From Psychrobacter sp. (GTDB lineage Bacteria; Pseudomonadota; Gammaproteobacteria; Pseudomonadales; Moraxellaceae), in NCBI GenBank assembly GCA_029264635.1, contig JARIAA010000026.1, positions 1 to 6,083 of the forward strand: a DNA stretch of 6,083 bases. The letters run 5' to 3'. Each line of letters begins with the position of its first letter. Within the stretch, counting starts at the first letter, position 1. A model generated the notes under the pieces. It was not told the DNA's origin. It saw nothing but the letters and a program-made list of their open reading frames with translations, and searched no databases. The position numbers and the translations under genes were made by a program. Below, in pieces: positions 1-5,491 of this stretch.

Positions 1-512
1 AAAAACGTATTGGTACATTGGCGCATTTGAAACATTTTTTGCATGAGCACTAATGTCTCTTTTGCCGCATAAGCCGACGGAAACGGCCCAAAAAATCTTC
101 CTTTTTGATGATTGCCCTTGCCACGTCCATAAGCCAGTCTTGGATAAGGCTTATCCGCTGAGATAAATACGTAAAGGTAGGACTTATCATCACGCAGTAG
201 CACGTTATAAGGCGGACGATACTCTTTAATCAGATTTTGCTCGAGCAGTAACGCTTCGGTCTCACTACGCGTAATGATGGTTTCAATATTGTGAATCCGC
301 GCCACCAGTGCCCGCGTCTTTGGATGATCAATGGTCTTCGCAAAGTAACTATTGACGCGACTTTTAAGTGATTTAGCTTTGCCAACATATAAAATATCGC
401 CATTTTTACCCAGCATTTTATAAACCCCTGGCAAATTGGGCAAGCGCTGAATTAAATGTTTAAGGCGGGCTTTTTTGTCATCGACGGAGATGGTGTCTGA
501 AACAGTGACCAT
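1..512 (-). CDS. uvrC: UvrABC system protein C, N-terminal part (runs off left edge)
   Basis: UvrC is the endonuclease subunit of bacterial nucleotide excision repair; it is recruited to the UvrB-DNA lesion complex and cuts on both sides of the damage. The visible 170 codons cover the N-terminal GIY-YIG nuclease domain, which makes the 3' incision. I translated this directly: the GVY element is at residues 29-31 and YVGKAK at 42-47. By alignment from memory with characterised UvrC proteins, the catalytic Arg and Glu are R52 and E91, followed by YRPPYNVLLRDDKSY (98-112) and the FFGPFPSAYAAKETL block. The segment ending at the edge (QMRQCTNTF) matches the start of the Cys-containing linker, so roughly 440 residues of a usual ~610 lie outside the window. 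The ATG at 512 is preceded by a modest GAGAG about 11 nt away. Family assignment is very secure; no frameshift is seen. Confidence 0.97.
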   Translation of the reverse strand, partial: MVTVSDTISVDDKKARLKHLIQRLPNLPGVYKMLGKNGDILYVGKAKSLKSRVNSYFAKTIDHPKTRALVARIHNIETIITRSETEALLLEQNLIKEYRPPYNVLLRDDKSYLYVFISADKPYPRLAYGRGKGNHQKGRFFGPFPSAYAAKETLVLMQKMFQMRQCTNTF

Positions 513-548
513 AGAATTTATTGCTCTCAAGATACTGATATATAGCTG

Positions 549-577
549 TTTATGGGGCGATAGCGAAAGTTTTGCAA
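549..577 (-). promoter_or_regulatory. Candidate uvrC promoter
   Basis: On the minus strand, TTGCAA (577-572) and CATAAA (554-549) are separated by 17 nt, each matching 4 of 6 consensus sigma-70 bases. It lies about 37 nt upstream of the uvrC ATG. A competing arrangement places the -10 in the TATATAT run just downstream. This is inference from weak matches only. Confidence 0.3.
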
Positions 578-604
578 GACAACTATCAGTGTAACGTCAG
601 ACAG

Positions 605-633
605 AAAAAAAGCCAGCACCAAGCTGACTTTTT
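605..633 (-). terminator. Intrinsic terminator of the DUF3360 gene
   Basis: Read on the minus strand, AGTCAGC and GCTGGCT form a 7-bp stem (one G-U pair) around a 5-nt loop, followed directly by a run of seven T. Flanking A and T runs can lengthen the stem. It begins about 20 nt after the stop codon at 652. On the plus strand the same position would be a C-A mismatch, so the structure is built for the minus strand. It separates the DUF3360 gene from uvrC, making the two independent units. Confidence 0.87.
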
Positions 634-651
634 ATATTGAACTTAAAAATA

Positions 652-2184
652 CTAGTGACGAAAGTTCGGTAGTAACGCAGGAATACCTGGCAGCATACCA
701 ACGATAGCCATCACACCCGTCAAGACAACAAAAGTGACCACAGGAATAATCCAGCGACTCATCTTCGACAAATTAGCACTACGCTCTTTAGAGCCGATCA
801 GTCCTAAGTTATCAAGCACCAAAGTAATCGACCAACCAAACGCAGGATTGACCAATGCAGAAGCAAACACGACAATGGCAGCAGACTGTGTCGTCTTACC
901 TTCGCGCGTCATCTCCATACCTGCCTCAAGTAGCGGAATAAAAACACCGACAATCAGCGCCACACACATCACTGGTTCCCAAATAGCCAAATCCATGGGA
1001 TAACCCCAAAGACCTGCAACTACGCAGAACAACGCTGTTAAAATGGCACCAGCTGGGATAGGACGCTTAGCGATTGCTGCTGGCACAATATAAGTGCCCC
1101 ATGACGACGTAAAGTTAGCTCCGCCAAGTATTGAACCTGCTACTTGTCGCACAGAAGCACTCACCATCGTATCATCAATATCCATCAACACACGTTCAGT
1201 ACGTTTTGGATAGCTAATTTTTTGAAAGACTTGATGCCCTAAAAAATCTGGCGACCACATCGCGACTGCCAGCACCGCAAAAGGCAACACTACAATAAAA
1301 CTCTCAACCGTTGGTAGACCTAACATCCAGCCTGTATTTTCGCCCCACCAGTACATCGGATTCATATTAGGCATACCTGGTGCTGTTTTGAAAGCAAAAG
1401 GGGCGCCCATTGCAAAGGCCATTCCACCACCTAATAAGCAGCTGAGCGGAACCGCAAGCCAGCGCTTTTGAAAGTTCTCCAAGACGGCATAAAGTATAAT
1501 CGTCAGTAGAATGACCACAAAGGCAATATGTGCCATGCCAATGCCCTCTGCCCAAGTAAATAAATTTTTGACTTGGGAGGTGGTACCAATAAAGCCTAAA
1601 TACAGCAGCAAACCGCCACATACGCCTCTGCTAGTCAGGTTTGCCAGCAAACTGCCTCCTTTACTAATCGCCAGTAAAAGACCAAAGGCACCAATTAATA
1701 GACCAAAGGCCATTGGATGACCGCCAGCGGCGACCACAATTGGAATCAATGGAATAAGGGGGCCGTGAGTACCAGCAAGGTTGGCAGTAGGCAGGAAAAA
1801 GCCTGAGAATAAAATAATAAAAAATGAGACGATTAGCAGCTCATAACGGACGTTTTCTAGGACAAAGGCATCGCCTAAACCAAGCGGTCCTGCAAAGGTT
1901 GCCGCAATAGCACCAACCATGACGACTTTACCAATAGTTGCTGCCATGGCGGGAATGGTATCTTCATATTCAAAACGATAATCACGGAATGGCAAGTTCG
2001 CCCGCCAACGTTTAGGCTGCATAATTTGTAGTTCATGATTCAAATAAGCGTCGCGGCTCTCAAAATGTGTACTTGGCTTATGCAGATCAGCATAGTTACC
2101 TTGCAAATCGTTGTCATAATCAGGTGATTTTGGCGGTTGCGGATTGGGATTAGGTCCTGAGGCGAAGATTTTATCACTACTCAT
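652..2184 (-). CDS. DUF3360-family polytopic membrane protein, putative transporter
   Basis: The 510-residue product is an inner-membrane protein of unknown function that I recognise, from memory, as the DUF3360 family. Residues 1-75 are hydrophilic, with a Pro/Asn-rich start (PNPNPQPPKSP at 11-21) and a block typical of the family (YLNHELQIMQPKRW, 47-60; FRDYRFEYED, 66-75). After this come about 11-12 hydrophobic segments, roughly 80-103, 114-134, 142-174, 185-201, 214-236, 242-264, 293-310, 377-393, 401-419, 433-459 and 477-499. Glycine-rich, broken stretches at 138-160 and 349-370 (SILGGANFTSSWGTYIVP) resemble the half-helices of NCS2/SulP-type transporters; that link is inference, and no substrate can be named. 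The start is the ATG at 2184, not the GTG one codon upstream, because AAGGAG (2195-2190) sits 5 nt from the ATG and only 2 nt from the GTG. The gene stands alone, with a terminator after it. Confidence 0.88.
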   Translation of the reverse strand: MSSDKIFASGPNPNPQPPKSPDYDNDLQGNYADLHKPSTHFESRDAYLNHELQIMQPKRWRANLPFRDYRFEYEDTIPAMAATIGKVVMVGAIAATFAGPLGLGDAFVLENVRYELLIVSFFIILFSGFFLPTANLAGTHGPLIPLIPIVVAAGGHPMAFGLLIGAFGLLLAISKGGSLLANLTSRGVCGGLLLYLGFIGTTSQVKNLFTWAEGIGMAHIAFVVILLTIILYAVLENFQKRWLAVPLSCLLGGGMAFAMGAPFAFKTAPGMPNMNPMYWWGENTGWMLGLPTVESFIVVLPFAVLAVAMWSPDFLGHQVFQKISYPKRTERVLMDIDDTMVSASVRQVAGSILGGANFTSSWGTYIVPAAIAKRPIPAGAILTALFCVVAGLWGYPMDLAIWEPVMCVALIVGVFIPLLEAGMEMTREGKTTQSAAIVVFASALVNPAFGWSITLVLDNLGLIGSKERSANLSKMSRWIIPVVTFVVLTGVMAIVGMLPGIPALLPNFRH

Positions 2185-2243
2185 CACATCTCCTTATGCT
2201 GACTGAGATTTCAATTTTATAAAATGACGTCTTATTGGCTAGC

Positions 2244-2264
2244 ACCTCTGCAAAAATAAGAGGT
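2244..2264 (-). promoter_or_regulatory. Small hairpin in leader of the DUF3360 gene
   Basis: ACCTCT (2244-2249) and AGAGGT (2259-2264) form a perfect 6-bp inverted repeat around a 9-nt A/T-rich loop, about 60 nt upstream of the DUF3360 start. No T-run follows on either strand, so it is not an ordinary terminator. It could be a leader RNA structure or a protein site, or chance. Confidence 0.3.
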
Positions 2265-2576
2265 CCCACACAAATTGGCAGCCATTGTATGCTAACAAGG
2301 CAGAGAATGCGAGTTTTGTGGTTTAAAATCTTGCTTAACACAGCCTCTTAATAGCAGCTCGTTACGCTTTAAGACTGGTGAGCCCGTTTATTTTTTATTA
2401 TGATAGATATCTTTTGGTCAGCCAGTCGTTAAGAGTTACCCTAAATATGGACATATCAGCATTCCTAAATCACCTCATTAATTTAATCGCGTGTCGAAAC
2501 CTATCTTTATTCGCCAGATTCGCCAGTGGTTTTATCAACAGTTGAACTTACTAAACAGGCGTGATCACCAAAAGAC

Positions 2577-2583
2577 AAAAGGA
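2577..2583 (+). promoter_or_regulatory. Ribosome binding site that sets the DUF4442 gene start
   Basis: AAAAGGA lies 7 nt before the ATG at 2591. The reading frame is open back to a GTG at 2561, but that codon has no comparable site upstream and would add a ten-residue, lysine-rich head that includes this very site. The ATG at 2591 is therefore preferred. Confidence 0.75.
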
Positions 2584-2590
2584 TAAAAAT

Positions 2591-3148
2591 ATGAGCTTGC
2601 TACCACAAAATTTAGAGAATTTAAGGCGTAAAACTAAAAAGAATATGATGCCACTATTGACCCCTCACCTTTTAAAGTTGCGTATAAATACCTATGCACC
2701 TTACGTTGGTGCCGGTATCAAGGTTGAGCATGTCGATCTAGATCAAGGTTTATGTGTGGTAAGTATGGGTCTCAACCGTTTAAATAAAAATATCGTTGGC
2801 ACCCAATTTGGTGGCAGCTTATACTCAATGGTTGACCCTTTTTATATGCTGATGATTATGCATCAATTAGGCAGTACTTATGTGGTATGGGATAAAAGCT
2901 CGCACATCGACTTCGTCGCACCTGGTCATAGTAAAGTTACCACGCGTATGAAGATTCCCAGTACAGAGATAGCCACCATTCAAGAGTTGGCAAAAGATGG
3001 TGATCCAGTATTTCGTGAATACAAAACAGATATCGTTGACAGTCAGCAAAAAGTCATTGCCACTGTAACCAAAACCCTCTATATACGTTTGCGTAAGTAC
3101 AGCAAATCCAAAGACCAGAGCAATCGTATTGATCACATTGATAGCTAA
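2591..3148 (+). CDS. DUF4442 hotdog-fold protein, putative acyl-CoA thioesterase-like
   Basis: The 185-residue product looks like a soluble hotdog-fold protein of the DUF4442 group, related to acyl-CoA thioesterases and the YiiD C-terminal domain; its substrate is unknown. The core runs from about residue 28 to 167: a first strand region (IKVEHVDLDQGLCVVSMGL, 43-61), the family block NIVGTQFGGSLYSMVDPFYM (67-86) whose second half would form the long central helix, a strand ending in the SSHIDFVAPG element (103-112), and two closing strands (VFREYKTDIVDS, 140-151; KVIATVTKTLYIRL, 154-167). D82 in the central helix and D107 are candidate functional acids by analogy with hotdog enzymes, not proven. 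The tail (168-185) is charged and probably disordered. It appears monocistronic, with its own ribosome binding site and a strong terminator downstream. Family call fairly firm; enzymatic activity is inferred. Confidence 0.85.
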   Translation: MSLLPQNLENLRRKTKKNMMPLLTPHLLKLRINTYAPYVGAGIKVEHVDLDQGLCVVSMGLNRLNKNIVGTQFGGSLYSMVDPFYMLMIMHQLGSTYVVWDKSSHIDFVAPGHSKVTTRMKIPSTEIATIQELAKDGDPVFREYKTDIVDSQQKVIATVTKTLYIRLRKYSKSKDQSNRIDHIDS

Positions 3149-3173
3149 GCACAAATTTAAAGCTGTACATACA

Positions 3174-3219
3174 AAAACCCCAATCTAGCATGCGCTCAGA
3201 TTGGGGTTTTGTCTTTTTT
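3174..3219 (+). terminator. Strong intrinsic terminator, possibly bidirectional
   Basis: AAAACCCCAATCT (3174-3186) and AGATTGGGGTTTT (3198-3210) form a perfect 13-bp stem; AGC/GCT inside the loop can add three pairs next to one bulged base. TTTTTT at 3214-3219 follows. It begins 25 nt after the DUF4442 stop codon. The A-run at 3173-3177 supplies T residues on the other strand, so it may also stop minus-strand transcripts coming from rplS. Confidence 0.92.
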
Positions 3220-3279
3220 GGTACGCCTACTTATTTATAATTAAACCTATGAATAAGGGCTTGTATCTATTTTCGCCTA

Positions 3280-3317
3280 ATGACCAAACCACCTACAATA
3301 TTGAGTGGCTTGGTCAT
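3280..3317 (-). terminator. Stem-loop downstream of rplS, possible operon 3' end
   Basis: ATGACCAAACCAC (3280-3292) and GTGGCTTGGTCAT (3305-3317) form a 13-bp stem with a 12-nt loop, starting about 29 nt after the rplS stop. The one non-complementary position is an A-C mismatch on the plus strand but a G-U pair on the minus strand, so the structure suits the rplS transcript. No good T-run follows (TAGGCGAAAATAG), so it may stabilise or process the 3' end rather than terminate alone. Confidence 0.6.
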
Positions 3318-3346
3318 AGTGGCAAGTGTCAGCTTCACGCTTAAAC

Positions 3347-3769
3347 TTAGATACCAGGTGCAGTTTCAACTGCGTCAGGTACACCAGCGTCAGTTTTTTT
3401 CTGAGCCGCTGGACGAGCGACAAGCTTTTCACGAATACGTGCTGACTTACCAGAGCGCTCACGTAAGTAGTACAGTTTCGCACGGCGAACCGCACCGCGG
3501 CGTTTTACTTCAATGCTATCGATGATGGGTGAATGCAATTGAAAAGCACGCTCAACACCGACACCGCTTGAGATTTTACGGACAGTAAATGCTGAATTTA
3601 AACCGCGATTACGCTTAGCGATAACCACACCTTCAAAAGCCTGCAAACGCTCACGCTCACCTTCGCGTACTTTTACTTGAACCACGATGGTATCACCTGG
3701 TGCAAAATTTGGACGTTCAATAAGTTGTGAATTTTCGATACTTTGAACCAATGGATGCTTGTTGCTCAT
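3347..3769 (-). CDS. rplS: 50S ribosomal protein L19
   Basis: L19 is a structural protein of the large ribosomal subunit located at the 30S-50S interface, contributing to inter-subunit contact. The sequence carries the whole family core: FAPGDTIVVQVKVREGERER (22-41), LQAFEGVVIAKRNRGLNSAFTVRKISSGVGVERAF (42-76), HSPIIDSIEVKRRGAVRRAKLYYLRERSGKSARIREKL (79-116). At 140 residues it is longer than the usual ~115-120; the extra is an Ala/Pro/acidic tail from about 117 to 140 that looks disordered. It is the last gene of the operon and follows trmD after 132 nt. The ATG at 3769 has the strongest ribosome binding site of the four genes, GAGGAGA (3784-3778), with AGGAG 9 nt from the start, in keeping with the high output needed for a ribosomal protein. 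Confidence 0.98.
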   Translation of the reverse strand: MSNKHPLVQSIENSQLIERPNFAPGDTIVVQVKVREGERERLQAFEGVVIAKRNRGLNSAFTVRKISSGVGVERAFQLHSPIIDSIEVKRRGAVRRAKLYYLRERSGKSARIREKLVARPAAQKKTDAGVPDAVETAPGI

Positions 3770-3777
3770 GAGAGTTA

Positions 3778-3784
3778 TCTCCTC
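3778..3784 (-). promoter_or_regulatory. Strong ribosome binding site of rplS
   Basis: GAGGAGA on the minus strand is a near-complete anti-16S match, well spaced from the rplS ATG (9 nt after AGGAG). It is clearly better than the sites before rimM and trmD, so translation initiation is a plausible means of making more L19 than RimM and TrmD from one mRNA. Confidence 0.8.
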
Positions 3785-3835
3785 ACATTAGATAATAGAG
3801 GCTTCACGCATATCACCTGTTTGTAATAAGTAATC

Positions 3836-3852
3836 ATATCTTAATAAGATAT
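3836..3852. repeat. 17-nt AT-rich palindrome in the trmD-rplS gap
   Basis: ATATCTTA (3836-3843) and TAAGATAT (3845-3852) are exact reverse complements around one central base. A one-base loop is too short for an RNA hairpin as drawn, although a slightly opened form is possible. The symmetry would suit a dimeric DNA-binding protein; none can be named. It overlaps the -10 of the candidate rplS promoter. Confidence 0.55.
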
Positions 3853-3874
3853 AACGTAAAATGGGGTCTGACAA
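3846..3874 (-). promoter_or_regulatory. Candidate internal promoter for rplS
   Basis: On the minus strand TTGTCA (3874-3869, 5 of 6 consensus) and TATCTT (3851-3846, 4 of 6) are spaced by 17 nt, within the gap after trmD. If active it would give rplS its own transcript with a leader of about 70 nt. This is inference from motif matches; AT-rich spacers yield such matches by chance. Confidence 0.35.
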
Positions 3875-3901
3875 ACGGCCATCATTAAATAGCCTGTTTT
3901 A

Positions 3902-4696
3902 TTAGTGATCAAAATTCTCAATATTAACTGTTTTTAAACTATTCTGTTTTGCGAGTGTTTTTAACCACATAGCTTGCTGGGCATTTGGGACAAATGCTTG
4001 CCACAAGTCTGGACGTCGCGCTTTGGTACGCTCGACCTGTTGACTAAAGCGCCACTGAGCAATATTGGCATGATGACCCGACAGTAATACCTCAGGTACT
4101 GCCATACCAGCGAACTCATGCGGCTTGGTATAATGGGGGCAGTCAAGCAAACCATCGACGAACGAGTCTTGCTCAGCTGAGGTATCATCACCCATAATAT
4201 CGGGTAGACGACGTATTACACTATCCATTAATACCATTGCTGGCAGCTCACCACCAGTCAGCACATAGTCCCCAATCGACATTTCCATATCAACATACTG
4301 CGTTAATAAGCGCTCATCAACACCCTCGTAACGACCACATAATAAAATCATGCCATCATACTGAGTCGTACTGACCACACTACTCTCGCTTAGCGTTTGT
4401 CCTTGTGGCGATAGATAAATCACCGGACAATGCGCTTTATCGATACGGCAGCCATGTTGACTGGCGCGCAGGCGCGCATCTTCAATAGCTTGTGATAAAG
4501 GCTCTGCCATCATCACCATACCAGGCCCTCCGCCATAAGGACGTTCGTCAATGCGGCGGTAGTTGTCCGTGGTATAGTCGCGCGGATTGATGCATTCAAT
4601 TGTGACTTGCTCCTGAGTCACGGCTCGTCCTGTGATACCAAACTCACGGATCGAAGCAAACATCTCAGGGAAAATACTAATCACCGCAAAATACAT
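3902..4696 (-). CDS. trmD: tRNA (guanine37-N1)-methyltransferase
   Basis: TrmD transfers a methyl group from S-adenosylmethionine to N1 of G37 in tRNAs reading codons that begin with C or CCN-type codons, preventing +1 frameshifting; it works as a cytoplasmic homodimer. The protein belongs to the SPOUT class with a trefoil-knotted methyl-donor site. Visible signatures are the N-terminal ISIFPEMF (6-13), RRIDERPYGGGPGMVM (47-62), VIYLSPQGQ (92-100), LLCGRYEGVDERL (118-130) and SIGDYVLTGGELPAMVLMDS (140-159). By alignment from memory with E. coli TrmD, R162 and D177 (in EQDSF) correspond to the essential Arg154 and catalytic Asp169. The C-terminal tRNA-binding domain is intact (LLSGHHANIAQWR, 204-216). 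Length 264 is slightly above the usual ~250, with a small insertion near residues 80-90. The ATG at 4696 has only a weak CAGAG-like site, suggesting low translation. Confidence 0.98.
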   Translation of the reverse strand: MYFAVISIFPEMFASIREFGITGRAVTQEQVTIECINPRDYTTDNYRRIDERPYGGGPGMVMMAEPLSQAIEDARLRASQHGCRIDKAHCPVIYLSPQGQTLSESSVVSTTQYDGMILLCGRYEGVDERLLTQYVDMEMSIGDYVLTGGELPAMVLMDSVIRRLPDIMGDDTSAEQDSFVDGLLDCPHYTKPHEFAGMAVPEVLLSGHHANIAQWRFSQQVERTKARRPDLWQAFVPNAQQAMWLKTLAKQNSLKTVNIENFDH

Positions 4697-4773
4697 CTGA
4701 TCTCTGCTTAAATAACGACTGTCAAGTAGCGCCTGTTTGAATATATTATCGTTTCAATCTTGTTAGAATAAAA

Positions 4774-5307
4774 TTAATAATCGCTCGGCCATGCGACATA
4801 AACTACTTTATCGGTTATATCGACCTTTACTACAGTTTGTGCATGCCACGGTATCAGGCGCTCTTCGTTATCCAAGCTATTTGAATTTGCCGCTACGCGC
4901 ATGATGTCATGGGCACCGGTCTCAAACATCTCAGCAATATCACCAAGATACTCATCTTGTTCGTTTAAAACTCGCAGCCCAACCAAATCTGACCAGAAAA
5001 ACTCGTCTTCAGAAGCTTCAGGCAGTGAGTCTTTAGCGACCCAGATAGCGACACCGTTCATAGTTTCAGCAATATTACGGTCAGGAACTTGCTCAAATTG
5101 AGCCACAAGCCCCGTGCCCTGCTGACGCCATCTGCTAACTGTCAATGGCTTTAAACCAGTAGCGGTTTTAATCCACCACGGCTGCATGCCAAATATCGCT
5201 TCATGCTCATCGGTATCACTAAACACCCAAAGCCAACCCTTAATGCCGTAAGGCTTCTTGAGCTGGCCTATTTTCATAAGCGTGCTGATGTCTGGAACAG
5301 ATGACAT
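4774..5307 (-). CDS. rimM: Ribosome maturation factor RimM
   Basis: RimM binds ribosomal protein S19 and assists late assembly of the 30S head and 16S rRNA processing. The 177-residue length is typical. The N-terminal RimM domain covers about residues 11-93, opening with MKIGQLKKPYGIKGWLWVFSDT (11-32), the family signature. The C-terminal PRC-barrel domain begins with the aromatic motif EFFWSDLVG (102-110), where many members have YYW, continues with GDIAEMFETGAHDIMRV (122-138) and ends with RLIPWHAQTVVKVDITDKVVYVAW (150-173). The start at 5307 is chosen because an AGG lies 9 nt upstream; the internal Met11 has no ribosome binding site, although it would still leave the conserved fold complete. 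The site is weak, in keeping with the low RimM level seen in other bacteria. It is the second gene of the operon, with an unusually long 180-nt gap after rpsP and 77 nt before trmD. Confidence 0.97.
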   Translation of the reverse strand: MSSVPDISTLMKIGQLKKPYGIKGWLWVFSDTDEHEAIFGMQPWWIKTATGLKPLTVSRWRQQGTGLVAQFEQVPDRNIAETMNGVAIWVAKDSLPEASEDEFFWSDLVGLRVLNEQDEYLGDIAEMFETGAHDIMRVAANSNSLDNEERLIPWHAQTVVKVDITDKVVYVAWPSDY

Positions 5308-5379
5308 AAGGGCTAACCTAACTAGAAGTAAAGCAGTGATTATTAATAAAACAACATCAAATCAAATAGCAAAAACAAT

Positions 5380-5455
5380 TAATGGCGTACACGGGTTAAA
5401 CCAGCTACGCAAGGTACGCTAAAGTATACTAAACAGCTTAAAAACTTCGCCATTA
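5380..5455. repeat. 8-bp inverted repeat bracketing a 24-codon mini-frame in the rpsP-rimM gap
   Basis: TAATGGCG (5380-5387) and CGCCATTA (5448-5455) are perfect reverse complements 60 nt apart. On the minus strand they coincide with the beginning and end of a short open frame (5453-5379, ATG GCG ... CGC CAT TAA, 24 codons, peptide MAKFLSCLVYFSVPCVAGLT then RVRH). A smaller bulged hairpin lies inside (AGCTAC 5403-5408 with GTA 5414-5416 and GCT 5418-5420). No ribosome binding site precedes the frame, so I do not call it a gene. A stem could form in the mRNA between rpsP and rimM. Confidence 0.45.
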
Positions 5456-5456
5456 G

Positions 5457-5491
5457 TACTTAACATCAGGTACTTAATAACTCATACTTAA
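5457..5491. repeat. Three TACTTAA heptamers at 14-nt intervals
   Basis: TACTTAA occurs at 5457-5463, 5471-5477 and 5485-5491, exactly 14 nt apart. The seven bases between copies are not conserved. On the minus strand the motif is TTAAGTA, and the first copy met by transcription contains the rpsP stop codon. Function unknown. Confidence 0.6.

Larger units (their letters stand above)
2185..2590. other. Intergenic region between divergent genes
   Basis: These 406 bases separate two divergently read genes and contain no convincing gene. They hold the DUF3360 ribosome binding site (2190-2195), a 12-bp palindrome ATTTTATAAAAT (2214-2225) that could include a minus-strand -10 but has no good -35, a 6-bp hairpin (2244-2264), and a short tandem duplication TTCGCCAGA/TTCGCCAGT (2510-2527). 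A weak plus-strand promoter is possible, with TATGAT at 2399-2404 and a poor -35 (TGGTGA, 2376-2381). I cannot assign either gene's promoter with confidence. Confidence 0.6.

Noticed and set aside
734..1003. 89-codon plus-strand open frame antisense to the DUF3360 gene
   Set aside because: It lies wholly inside a well-supported membrane protein gene, its translation has no family resemblance, and its composition is what the complementary strand of hydrophobic codons gives. The same applies to open frames at 1511-1720 (plus) and 1367-1621 (minus).
2447..2545. Plus-strand 32-codon frame (starting MDISAFLNHL) in the gap before the DUF4442 gene
   Set aside because: It has no good ribosome binding site (only GAG 11 nt upstream), contains codons such as ATA, CTA, CGA and AGA that look uncommon in the neighbouring genes, and overlaps the small TTCGCCAG duplication. 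Chance frames of this size are common.
2867..3154. 95-codon minus-strand frame opposite the DUF4442 gene
   Set aside because: It is antisense to a gene with clear family motifs and has no ribosome binding site or recognisable protein content.
3280..3525. 81-codon plus-strand frame opposite rplS
   Set aside because: Its start codon is within the rplS 3' stem-loop and the rest is antisense to conserved L19 coding sequence.
4697..4725. Perfect TTGACA (4725-4720, minus strand) before trmD, as a possible internal promoter
   Set aside because: At 16-18 nt spacing there is no acceptable -10; the expected position holds GATCAG right next to the trmD start codon, leaving no room for a leader.
5380..5455. 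A miniature transposable element with 8-bp terminal inverted repeats
   Set aside because: No target-site duplication flanks the 76-nt interval, it has no second copy in the window, and 8-bp arms alone can arise by chance.
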